This document shows, one piece after another, positions 15,238-22,045 of a stretch of 32,241 nucleotides of DNA. Position 1 is the stretch's first letter; every line of letters starts with the position of its first letter. The notes beneath the pieces were generated by a model. The model worked only from the letters and a program-made list of their open reading frames with translations. It was not told the DNA's origin and ran no database searches. This stretch comes from Rhizobacter sp. (GTDB taxonomy: Bacteria; Pseudomonadota; Gammaproteobacteria; Burkholderiales; Burkholderiaceae_C), in NCBI GenBank assembly GCA_017881025.1, contig JADGRJ010000015.1, positions 1-32,241 on the forward strand, written 5' to 3'. The position numbers and the translations under genes are program-made.

Positions 15238-16226
15238 GGCGATTCCTTTGATCGAGGTTCGGCGCCGCGCTGCGCCTCGGCACGGAAGTGCGCGTAGAGG
15301 GAGTCGAGCACTGTGCTCATCTCCGCGAGGAGGACGTCGTCGTCGCCGATGCGCTCGCGCGCGCCGGCCATCACCGCCTCGAGGCCCTTCGCCTCGGCGA
15401 CCGGATCGCCGCCGATGTCGAGCGCGTGGACGAGCGCGGCGAGCCGGCGCAGGGCCGGGTCGTCACCGAGGCCGAAGCTCGCCATCAGGGCCTCGAAGGT
15501 GACGAGGTCGCCGACGTGGGTGAAGGCGGCGCCGTCGAAATCGAAGCCGAGCGCGCGCTTCGGGCAGTCGGCGGGCTTCGCGAGCCAGCGGAAGCGCGCG
15601 CTTCGATCGATGAAGCGGCGGATCAGCCAGGCGCTCGCGACCCGGTCGATCCAGAGACGCCGCCGCGTCGCCCAGACGCGGCCCTGGTAGTCGGCGACGT
15701 CGAGGCGCGGCAGGCGCCGCATCGTCTCGTGCGGCTCGTCGGGCATGAGGAGCGCGTCGAGGCGCCTGCTGAACTCGAGCCACGCGGCTTCGGCCTCGAC
15801 GGCGGCGTCCCCGGGAAAGAAATCGATGCCGCGAACGGCGTCGAGCTCGCGCTGCAGGCGCCGGCGCAGGCGCGCGAGCTCGATCGGCGCGAGCGACGAC
15901 AAGCCGCGATGCGCGGCCTTCCACGACTTGCGCAGCGCCGCGTAGTCGGCGCTGCGATCGAAGAGCTGCCGGTACGCAGCGCCTTCCTCGGCCGACTGCG
16001 GCGTGACCGTCATGAGCCAGGCGTTGCCACCTTCGCGGATGCACTCGTCGCCGAGCTCGCGCAACGCCGGCTCGCGCTCGGCGCCGCCGGGGAGCAGGTA
16101 GGCGCCGTCGCGCAAGGCGACGCAGCCCGACGCCTTGAGCGCGCGCCAGATGCGCATTCGCGCCGTGCCGCTCGCCGTCGGCAGCGAGATGACGAGCAGG
16201 CGCCAGGCAGCGTCGTCGAAACCCAT
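15234..16226 (-). CDS. chrB: ChrB-type chromate resistance / regulatory protein
   Basis: 330-aa ChrB-like protein. The N-terminal part (LLVISLPTASGTARMRIWRALK, then DGAYLLP) matches the winged-helix-like ChrB N-domain. The C-terminal part (RRRLWIDRVASAWLIRRFID, GFDFDGAAFTHVGDLVTFEAL, ALVHALDIGG) matches the 'Chrome_Resist' domain. In characterised bacteria ChrB senses chromate and controls chr genes. The start at 16226 (MGFDDAAWR) fits the family better than the track's 16304, which would run into the divergent MFS gene. No chrA chromate pump is in the window; an MFS transporter diverges instead, across 34 bases containing a palindrome. The stop overlaps the next gene's start. Confidence 0.85.
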   Translation of the reverse strand: MGFDDAAWRLLVISLPTASGTARMRIWRALKASGCVALRDGAYLLPGGAEREPALRELGDECIREGGNAWLMTVTPQSAEEGAAYRQLFDRSADYAALRKSWKAAHRGLSSLAPIELARLRRRLQRELDAVRGIDFFPGDAAVEAEAAWLEFSRRLDALLMPDEPHETMRRLPRLDVADYQGRVWATRRRLWIDRVASAWLIRRFIDRSARFRWLAKPADCPKRALGFDFDGAAFTHVGDLVTFEALMASFGLGDDPALRRLAALVHALDIGGDPVAEAKGLEAVMAGARERIGDDDVLLAEMSTVLDSLYAHFRAEAQRGAEPRSKESP

Positions 16227-16237
16227 GTAGCGAATGA

Positions 16238-16249
16238 TACATTGATGTA
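16238..16249. promoter_or_regulatory. candidate operator TACAT-TG-ATGTA between chrB and the MFS gene
   Basis: Perfect 5-bp inverted repeat with a 2-base centre, inside a markedly AT-rich patch in an otherwise GC-rich sequence. It lies between two divergent starts only 34 bases apart, so a bound protein would cover both promoters. ChrB itself is the obvious candidate ligand, by inference. No separate ribosome binding site is seen for either gene here, so one or both mRNAs may be nearly leaderless. Confidence 0.5.
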
Positions 16250-16260
16250 GAGTCATCGAC

Positions 16261-17490
16261 ATGAAAAGCTGGAAGCGCCTGCTGTTGCCGGCCGGGGTGG
16301 ACACGGGCGCCGCGCCCTTGCTCGCCGGCCGCGCGCTGCGCGCCTTCGCCGACGGCTACATGGCGATCCTCCTGCCGGCGTACCTGCTCGCGATCGGCCT
16401 GGGAACGCTCGAGGTCGGCGTCATCGCGACGGCGACGATGCTGGGGTCGGCGTTCGCGACCGTCGCAGTCGGTGCCTGGGGCCATCGCTTCCGGTCCAGC
16501 CGGCTCCTGCGCGGCGCGGCGCTGCTGATGGCGCTGACGGGGGTCGGCTTCGCTGCTTTCTCGTCGCTCTGGCCGCTGCTCGTGGTCGCCTTCGTCGGCA
16601 CCCTCAATCCGAGCTCGGGCGACGTCAGCGTCTTCCTGCCGCTCGAGCACGCGCGTCTCGCCGGCGCGGCGCGCGGTCATGCGCGGACGGTGCTCTTCGC
16701 CCGCTACAGCCTGCTCGGCGCGGTCTCGGCGGCGCTCGGTGCGCTCGCTGCCGCCGTCCCCGCCTGGCTCGTCGGCCTCGGGGTGTCGACCATCGCGGCG
16801 TTGCGCGCGATGTTCGTCCTCTACGCCGTCGTCGGCGTGATCGTGTGGCTGATCTACCGGCGCCAGCCGCTGGCCGCCGCCGACGCCGAGCCCGACGCGT
16901 CGCCGCCCGCGCCGCTCGGCCCGTCGCGCGCCGTCGTCGTCAGGCTCGCTGCCTTGTTCAGCGTCGACGCATTCGCCGGCGGTCTGGTCGTGAATTCGCT
17001 GATGGCGCTCTGGCTGCTGGAGCGGTTCGGGCTGTCGCTCGCGCAGGCGGGTGCGTTCTTCTTCTGGGCCGGGCTCCTGAGCGCCGTCTCGCAACTCGCC
17101 GCGCCGATGGTCGCGCGCCGCATCGGCCTGCTGAACACGATGGTCTTCACGCACATCCCCGCCAACGTCTGTCTGGTGCTGGCGGCCTGGGCGCCGAGCT
17201 TGCCCGTCGCTCTCGCGCTCCTCTTCGTTCGCAGCGCCTTGTCGCAGATGGACGTGCCGACGCGAACCGCCTACGTCATGGCGGTGGTTACCCCCGCCGA
17301 GCGGCCGGCGGCGGCCAGCTTCACGGCGGTGCCGCGCAGCCTGGCCGGCGCGCTCAGCCCGACGCTGAGCGGCGCGCTCTTCGCGGCCGGCTGGATCTCG
17401 GCGCCGCTCGTCGCCTGCGGCGTGCTGAAGATCTGCTACGACCTCGCGCTCTGGCGATCGTGCCGGGGCGATGCGCTGGAAGAGCGGTGA
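16261..17490 (+). CDS. MFS transporter next to chrB
   Basis: 409-aa major facilitator superfamily protein with about 12 hydrophobic segments. It opens with LLAGRALRAFADGYMAILLPAYLLAIGLG, followed by a GHRFRSSRLLRG basic loop between the second and third segments, as is typical of MFS. A hydrophilic central loop (about residues 200-225) separates the two halves. It diverges from chrB across 34 bases and probably shares its control region, so it could be an efflux pump regulated by ChrB. The exported ion or molecule cannot be read from the sequence, and chromate is only a guess from context. Confidence 0.85.
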   Translation: MKSWKRLLLPAGVDTGAAPLLAGRALRAFADGYMAILLPAYLLAIGLGTLEVGVIATATMLGSAFATVAVGAWGHRFRSSRLLRGAALLMALTGVGFAAFSSLWPLLVVAFVGTLNPSSGDVSVFLPLEHARLAGAARGHARTVLFARYSLLGAVSAALGALAAAVPAWLVGLGVSTIAALRAMFVLYAVVGVIVWLIYRRQPLAAADAEPDASPPAPLGPSRAVVVRLAALFSVDAFAGGLVVNSLMALWLLERFGLSLAQAGAFFFWAGLLSAVSQLAAPMVARRIGLLNTMVFTHIPANVCLVLAAWAPSLPVALALLFVRSALSQMDVPTRTAYVMAVVTPAERPAAASFTAVPRSLAGALSPTLSGALFAAGWISAPLVACGVLKICYDLALWRSCRGDALEER

Positions 17491-17566
17491 GGGGCACTGG
17501 CGATTGCCACGCGGGATGGGGACGCGGATACTCGCCTCCGCTCATGACGAGCCCCGGAGACAACGC

Positions 17567-18190
17567 ATGAACTACAAGCCTTCCTCGATGGTCATCGCCC
17601 TGTCGGCGGCGACGTTCGCGCTCTTCGCTTCGAGCGCCAACGACGCGCAGGCGCAGGCGGCTGCCTTCACACTCTCGAGCCCCGACCTGCCGGGCAACGT
17701 CTTCCCCGGCAAGTTCATCCTCAACGGCTTCGGCTGCACCGGCGCCAACACGTCGCCGGCGCTGGTCTGGAGCAACGTGCCGGCGGGAACGAAATCACTG
17801 GCGCTGCAGGTCCACGACCCCGATGCGCCGACCGGCAGCGGCTTCTGGCATTGGGCCGTCTACGACATGCCGCCGGCCACCGCCGGATTGGCGCAAGGCG
17901 CCGGCAACGCACCGGGCTCGCTGCCGCCGGGCGCGTACGGCGGCAACACCGACTTCGTCGACACCGGCGCGACCGGCGGCAACGGCAACTACGGCGGGCC
18001 GTGTCCGCCGCAGGGCGACCAGCCGCACCGCTACGTGTTCACGCTCTACGCGCTGGCGGTCGACAAGGTGGCAGCCGCCGGCGGCATCCCGAAGACCGGC
18101 ACCGCGGCGCTGTACAGCTTCGTGATCAACAAGGGCGTTGGCCCCGCGCTGCTCGGCAAGGCGTCGTTCACCGCGACTTTCGGACGCTAG
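17567..18190 (+). CDS. YbhB/YbcL-family (PEBP, Raf-kinase-inhibitor-like) secreted protein
   Basis: 207-aa phosphatidylethanolamine-binding-protein family member with a signal peptide ending near AQAQA (about residue 31). Diagnostic segments are CTGANTSPALVWSNVPAGTKSLAL, the DPDAPTGSGFWHWAVYDMP ligand-site motif, GGPCPPQGDQPHRYVFTLYAL, and a late KTGTAALYSF. The biochemical role of bacterial members is unclear. The ATG at 17567 was chosen over the track start because GGAGA lies about 7 bases upstream and it begins a proper signal peptide. It is followed directly by a strong hairpin. Confidence 0.9.
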   Translation: MNYKPSSMVIALSAATFALFASSANDAQAQAAAFTLSSPDLPGNVFPGKFILNGFGCTGANTSPALVWSNVPAGTKSLALQVHDPDAPTGSGFWHWAVYDMPPATAGLAQGAGNAPGSLPPGAYGGNTDFVDTGATGGNGNYGGPCPPQGDQPHRYVFTLYALAVDKVAAAGGIPKTGTAALYSFVINKGVGPALLGKASFTATFGR

Positions 18191-18216
18191 GGCGCCGCGC
18201 GTCACGGCGCGGCGCC
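18191..18216. terminator. strong GC hairpin between convergent genes
   Basis: Perfect 10-bp inverted repeat GGCGCCGCGC/GCGCGGCGCC with a 6-base loop, starting on the base after the PEBP stop codon. It lies in the 32-bp gap before the end of the convergent minus gene. There is no T-tract, so it probably serves as a bidirectional, non-canonical terminator or mRNA 3' end. Confidence 0.6.
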
Positions 18217-18222
18217 TCCGCG

Positions 18223-18861
18223 TTACGGCAGCTTCTGGAAGCCGAAGACCGGCGGGTTCATGCCGCAGCTGACGCCGTCGTCGCCGACCTTGCCGGTCGC
18301 GTTGACGATGAACTTCGACTTCGCCGCGCCGGCGATGACGAGCGAATCGGTCAGGTTCAGGCCGTTGGTGCTCGTCGGGCCCGTCGGCTGCATGAAGGTG
18401 CTGCCGCCGGTGCCTGCCGACGCGTTCGTGGTCAGGTAGAGGTACACGGTGTCCGAGACCGGCGCCGCGTCGGTGCCGTTGCAGGCGTTCGGCGCGCCGA
18501 CGGCATCCGGCGCCTGGGTCGTGCCGCCGTTGTCGCTGCGGCAGACGTCGGCCGTGTATTGCGTCCCCGCCGTGCACAGGCCGGCGGTCGCGCTCGGCGT
18601 GAACTTGATCAGGTCCGACATCTTGATGATGACGCAGTTGTAGGTCGCGTCGGGCGGGTTGCCGCTGCCGAGCGTCGGCGTCGCCAGGAAGTCGACCTCG
18701 GTCGCCGTTGCGCTCGAAAACACCGTGACCGGGCTGGTGCATTGAGCGCTCGTCGACAGCATCACCGAGTAGACCTGGAGCTTGAGCGAGCTCGCGTCGA
18801 GCGCCAGGGCGTTCGCCGAAAACAGCCCGGCGGCGACGAGTGCGAATTTGAGTGATTTCAT
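18223..18861 (-). CDS. secreted protein of unknown function, 212 aa
   Basis: I do not recognise the family. The protein starts with a clear signal peptide (MKSLKFALVAAGLFSANALA). The mature part is rich in Thr, Ser, Ala and Asn, with cysteines spread along it (at least six), which suggests disulfide-bonded beta structure outside the cytoplasm. Segments such as KLQVYSVMLSTSAQC and DTVYLYLTTNASAG look like beta strands. A GAGG-like ribosome binding site precedes the ATG. It lies 19 bases after a 40-aa lipoprotein gene on the same strand, so the two are probably expressed together. Confidence 0.75.
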   Translation of the reverse strand: MKSLKFALVAAGLFSANALALDASSLKLQVYSVMLSTSAQCTSPVTVFSSATATEVDFLATPTLGSGNPPDATYNCVIIKMSDLIKFTPSATAGLCTAGTQYTADVCRSDNGGTTQAPDAVGAPNACNGTDAAPVSDTVYLYLTTNASAGTGGSTFMQPTGPTSTNGLNLTDSLVIAGAAKSKFIVNATGKVGDDGVSCGMNPPVFGFQKLP

Positions 18862-18880
18862 GATCGTGGCCTCGGGCGGG

Positions 18881-19003
18881 TCAGCTGCCGGCGCCGACGA
18901 TCGTCAGCTTGTCGGCGGTGGCGTCGTAGTCGCCGCCGCCGCAGGAGGTGATGGCAGCGCCGATGGCGAATGCACAGAGGACGAGGGCGAGCAGGCGCTT
19001 CAT
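18881..19003 (-). CDS. tiny lipoprotein, 40 aa
   Basis: Read by hand; too short for the ORF track. The sequence starts MKRLLALVLCAFAIGAAITSC and ends TIVGAGS: a positively charged start, a hydrophobic stretch, a lipobox (ITSC) with the lipidated Cys at residue 21, then a Gly-Gly-Gly linker and an acidic 19-residue tail. A GGAG site lies about 5 bases upstream of the ATG. It is placed 19 bases before the secreted unknown gene, implying one transcript and perhaps a shared envelope location. No function is known. Confidence 0.65.
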   Translation of the reverse strand: MKRLLALVLCAFAIGAAITSCGGGDYDATADKLTIVGAGS

Positions 19004-19078
19004 CACGGCTCCGGTAAATGAGGTTCCGGGATATCGGCGCGCGTGCTCGACCCTTGAGGTCGAAGCGGCGAGGAACGG

Positions 19079-19243
19079 TCAGTCCGTGACTTGCGACCGG
19101 CCTGCGCGGACGACCCTGCCGCCTTCGTTGCCCGCACCGGGCCCCACCTCGATCACCCAGTCGCTCGCCGCGATCACGCGCTCTTCGTGCTCGACGACGA
19201 TCACCGTGTCGCCGGTGACGACGAGCCCCTGCAGCTGCGTCAT
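19079..19243 (-). pseudogene. UvrA-type C-terminal remnant
   Basis: Read by hand on the minus strand. The 54-residue frame contains the end of an ABC excinuclease: [20 protein letters not shown], then [20 protein letters not shown] and a stop. This matches the UvrA pattern after the second Walker B: 'LV-x-x-G-x-TV-VVEH ... ADW-I-LGP-x-x-G-x-x-GG-x-VV'. Upstream of the ATG at 19243 the frame becomes Arg-rich with no UvrA resemblance, so the rest of the protein (some 900 residues) is missing. The signature, Walker A and zinc motifs are absent. It is either a deletion remnant or a product of an assembly join. Confidence 0.65.
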
Positions 19244-19321
19244 CGGCTCGCGCGCGCGTGCACGCAGACGAACCGGCTGGTGTCGTGATCGGCGGCGCGC
19301 ATACTTGGGCGTTGCCTCAAT

Positions 19322-19349
19322 GCGCGAAGCGACCCAAGCCGCTTCGCGC
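19322..19349 (+). promoter_or_regulatory. perfect 10-bp hairpin just ahead of a methyltransferase start
   Basis: GCGCGAAGCG and CGCTTCGCGC flank an 8-base loop, ending 6 bases before the preferred ATG at 19356. As RNA it would occupy the place where a ribosome binding site is expected and could lower translation. It could also be the remains of a terminator belonging to a lost upstream gene. Confidence 0.5.
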
Positions 19350-19355
19350 CCGCCG

Positions 19356-20057
19356 ATGCCCGGCTACCAGACCAAGCAGGAACGGGTCTCGATCGCCGGG
19401 GTCGACGACCTCGTCATCCGCTCGCTCCTCGACCGCCAGCAGTTCGCCGACCGCGACGGCGCCGCGGAGCGGCTCGGCATCTCGTCGGCGGCGTGGCCGC
19501 TGTTCGGCCTGCTTTGGCCCTCGGGCGCGCTGCTCGCGGCGCGGCTCGGCGCGCGGCCGGTGACGGCCGGCGAGCGAATCCTCGAGATCGGCTGCGGCCT
19601 CGCCCTGGCGAGCCTGGTCGGGCACCGCCGCGGCGTCGACGTGACGGCGAGCGACCGCCATCCGCTGACTGAGCTCTTTCTTGCGGAGAACCTGCGCCTG
19701 AATGGCCTGCTGCCGATGAAGTACCTGCACGGCGACTGGGACGCGGCCGCCGATGAGGGTGACGCCGACGCGGCCGCCCCCGCGCCGGGCCGCTTCGACC
19801 TGATCGTCGGCAGCGACCTGCTCTACGAGCGGGATGCGAGCGGCGCGCTGGCCGGGTTCATCAGTCGTCATGCGAAGGCGTCGTGCGAGGTGTGGATCGT
19901 CGATCCCGACCGGAGCAATCGGCCGGCCTTCAACCGGCGCATGGCCGCCGACGGCTTCGAACGGAGCGAGGAACGCCTCGACGTCGCCGCCACCGCGACG
20001 GGTGCGGCATACAAGGGACGGCTGCTCGTCTATCACCGTAAACTTGCCGCCCATTGA
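19356..20057 (+). CDS. class I SAM-dependent methyltransferase
   Basis: 233-aa methyltransferase with the SAM-binding motif [19 protein letters not shown] (motif I), an acidic ASDRHP turn (motif II) and [12 protein letters not shown] (motif IV). These resemble the small lysine/nicotinamide-N-methyltransferase-like group. The N-terminal signature [14 protein letters not shown] followed by [10 protein letters not shown] is shared by a set of bacterial proteins of unknown target. ATG at 19320 is an in-frame alternative that would translate the hairpin; 19356 is preferred because the recognisable sequence begins there. The target is not known. It ends 43 bases before carbonic anhydrase. Confidence 0.8.
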   Translation: MPGYQTKQERVSIAGVDDLVIRSLLDRQQFADRDGAAERLGISSAAWPLFGLLWPSGALLAARLGARPVTAGERILEIGCGLALASLVGHRRGVDVTASDRHPLTELFLAENLRLNGLLPMKYLHGDWDAAADEGDADAAAPAPGRFDLIVGSDLLYERDASGALAGFISRHAKASCEVWIVDPDRSNRPAFNRRMAADGFERSEERLDVAATATGAAYKGRLLVYHRKLAAH

Positions 20058-20100
20058 CGGCGCCCACCGCCCGCCGTCGCCAGCCCAGCCGAGCGCCGCC

Positions 20101-20772
20101 GTGCCCCTCCTTCCCGAACTGCTCGAGAACAACCGCCGCTGGGCGGAGAAGATGGAAGCGGCGCGGCCGGGCTTCTTCACTGGCCTGCTGCAGCAGCAGG
20201 GGCCGAAATACCTGTGGATCGGCTGCGCCGACAGCCGGGTTCCCGCCAACGAGCTGGTCGACCTCGACCCGGGCGAGCTCTTCGTCCACCGCAACGTCGC
20301 CAACGTCGTCGTCCACTCCGACCTGAACTGCCTCTCGGTGATCCAGTTCGCGACCGACGTGATCAAGGTGCGCCACATCATCGTCGTCGGCCATTCGCAG
20401 TGCGGCGGCGTCATCGCCGCGCTCGAGGACCGCCGCGTCGGCCTCGCCGACAACTGGCTGCGCCATGTCCAGGACGTTCGCAACCGGCACAGCGCCTGGC
20501 TCGAGACGGTCGCCCCCGCCGATCGCGTCAATGCCCTCTGCGAGCTCAACGTCGTCGAGCAGGCGCTCAACGTCTGCCAGACGACGGTGGTCCAGGAAGC
20601 GTGGCAGCGCGGCCAGGAGATCGTCGTCCACGGCTGGGTCTATCGCCTGCACAACGGCCTGCTCAAGGACCTGACGATGACGGTGAGCCGGCTTGACGAC
20701 GCCGGCGTCGCCTACGAGCGCGCGCTCGCCGTCGTGCACGCGCGCTATTCCGAGCCCTCGCGCGCGGCCTGA
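20101..20772 (+). CDS. can: beta-class carbonic anhydrase (Can type)
   Basis: 223-aa zinc enzyme interconverting CO2 and bicarbonate, supplying bicarbonate to carboxylases. The zinc and active-site residues are in place: C42, D44 and R46 in GCADSRVP, and H98 and C101 in GHSQCGG. These fall at the same positions as in E. coli Can when translation starts at GTG 20101. FVHRNVANVVVHSDLNCLSV and HGWVYRLHNGLLKDL are also characteristic. The longer frame in the track starts inside the methyltransferase and is not supported. A hairpin covers the end of the gene. Confidence 0.93.
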   Translation: MPLLPELLENNRRWAEKMEAARPGFFTGLLQQQGPKYLWIGCADSRVPANELVDLDPGELFVHRNVANVVVHSDLNCLSVIQFATDVIKVRHIIVVGHSQCGGVIAALEDRRVGLADNWLRHVQDVRNRHSAWLETVAPADRVNALCELNVVEQALNVCQTTVVQEAWQRGQEIVVHGWVYRLHNGLLKDLTMTVSRLDDAGVAYERALAVVHARYSEPSRAA

Positions 20773-20787
20773 CGCGAAGGCCGCGCG
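20761..20787. terminator. GC hairpin spanning the can stop codon
   Basis: Perfect 10-bp inverted repeat CGCGCGGCCT/AGGCCGCGCG with a 7-base loop. The left arm is the last coding bases of can. It lies between convergent genes and is not followed by a T-run, like the hairpin at 18191. Confidence 0.55.
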
Positions 20788-20815
20788 GGCCGGCGCGGAT
20801 CCACCCGTCGTTCCG

Positions 20816-21472
20816 CTAGAGCCGCTTCGCCGCGGCCCGCCCCAGCTCTTCGAACGCCTTGAGCGCGGCCGCGCGGTCGCGCCGCGGCAGCTCGGCCGAT
20901 CCGAGCGAGATGTTGTGCTCGCCCTTGCGCAGCTCCAGGAGGGCGCCGTCGCCGAGGATGCCCTTTGCCTTGTCGGCAGTTTCGACGAACGCCGCGGCAT
21001 CGACGCCGAGGGACGGAAATGCCTCGATGCGAACGTTCTTCAGCGCGCGCTGGTCGAGCGGATTGGTGAAGCCCTGCGCCATGCCGAGCGCGTCCTCGTG
21101 CGCGCTCTTGCCGCCGTTGTAGGACTCCTGCACCGCCAGGAGGACCTGGCCGTTCGCGGCCTTCCAGCCGCACTCGGTGATGCCGTACTCCTCGAGCCGC
21201 TTGCTGCGCTCGGCCTTGGCGCCGGGAAAGACCTTCTGCACGTCGGCGCTCGAGACGATCGTGCACGGGTCGCCGTCGGGCAGCTTCTTCGCCGCCGGCG
21301 TTGCGCCGGTGACCGCGCGGATGCCCTTGGCGGTCTTCTCGGCCGCCTTGGCCGCATCGGCGGGCCGGGTCGTCTGCGCCGTCGCGGCGCCCGTGGCAAG
21401 GAGCGCGAGGGTCGCGACGCCGATGAAGAGGAGCGCGTTCGCGCGGCGAACTGCAATGCAAGGAAGGGTCAT
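20816..21472 (-). CDS. secreted protein, possibly DUF3558-like
   Basis: 218-aa protein with a signal peptide (hydrophobic FIGVATLALLATGAATAQ). The mature part has an Ala/Lys-rich N-region, then DPCTIVSSADVQKVFPGAK and EEYGITECGWKAANGQVLL. This is the order of features seen in DUF3558-type and related envelope proteins: a Cys-leading 'C-x-x-x-x-x-x-DV' motif and a second Cys followed by Trp. C69 and the later Cys probably form a disulfide. Function is unknown. It diverges from the next secreted protein across 67 bases, so both may share a promoter region. Confidence 0.7.
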   Translation of the reverse strand: MTLPCIAVRRANALLFIGVATLALLATGAATAQTTRPADAAKAAEKTAKGIRAVTGATPAAKKLPDGDPCTIVSSADVQKVFPGAKAERSKRLEEYGITECGWKAANGQVLLAVQESYNGGKSAHEDALGMAQGFTNPLDQRALKNVRIEAFPSLGVDAAAFVETADKAKGILGDGALLELRKGEHNISLGSAELPRRDRAAALKAFEELGRAAAKRL

Positions 21473-21539
21473 GTCCAGGTCGATCGGAGTGAAGGTCGCC
21501 GATCATCACACTTCCGCCGGCGCGTCGATAATCCGCCTC

Positions 21540-22010
21540 ATGCGCGCCGCCTGCCTCGTCGCTCTGATCGCCCTGGGCGCCCTGGTGGTTCCGGCCGCGC
21601 ACGCCCAGGGCGCGAACTTCGATCGCGACTGCTCGCAATGGATCGAGAAGAAGGGCTTCTCGACCGACTACATCAAGCTCCGGACCGGCAAGCGCCAGCG
21701 CGGCATGGCCGACGGCTGGCGCGGCAACGTCGAGCCGAAGGACGTCCAGCCCGGCGACGTCGTCATCACTTACATCAAGGACAAGGGCCGGCGCATGCGC
21801 GTCTCGTACGTCGAGGACGTGCGCCGCAACGGCGACGGCCGTGCCGGCGCGGTGATCGTCACCGAGTGGAACGAAGGCAAGTACATCGACGAGCCGTGCC
21901 TCGTCACCGACCACTTCGGCCGCGACTCGGGCCAGCGGTCGATCCCGATCGACACCGTCGTGCGGGTCTGGCGGCCGAGCCTGCCACTGCCGAACGGCGC
22001 CGCCGACTGA
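21540..22010 (+). CDS. secreted CHAP-like protein of unknown activity
   Basis: 156-aa protein with a signal peptide (MRAACLVALIALGALVVPAAHAQ). The mature domain resembles a CHAP/papain-like amidase layout: C31 in DCSQWIEKKGF, then QPGDVVITYI, MRVSYVEDV and VIVTEWNEG. In CHAP enzymes the third element usually reads 'HVA-x-V' with the catalytic histidine; here arginine stands in that place, so peptidoglycan hydrolysis looks unlikely. The fold assignment is inference from the pattern. The ATG at 21540 is the only start giving a clean signal peptide. Confidence 0.6.
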   Translation: MRAACLVALIALGALVVPAAHAQGANFDRDCSQWIEKKGFSTDYIKLRTGKRQRGMADGWRGNVEPKDVQPGDVVITYIKDKGRRMRVSYVEDVRRNGDGRAGAVIVTEWNEGKYIDEPCLVTDHFGRDSGQRSIPIDTVVRVWRPSLPLPNGAAD

Positions 22011-22036
22011 GCCCCTCGCCGGCGGACCATTCGATC

Positions 22037-22042
22037 GAGGAG
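22037..22042 (+). promoter_or_regulatory. ribosome binding site of the O-methyltransferase
   Basis: GAGGAG lies 3 bases before GTG 22046 and 6 bases before TTG 22049. The spacing favours TTG, the codon preference favours GTG, and the two starts differ by one residue. Confidence 0.5.
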
Positions 22043-22045
22043 ACG

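Noticed and set aside
15463-17154. 563-aa minus-strand ORF across chrB and the MFS gene
   Set aside because: Both real genes have strong family motifs in other frames; this frame is Arg/Glu/Asp-rich shadow.
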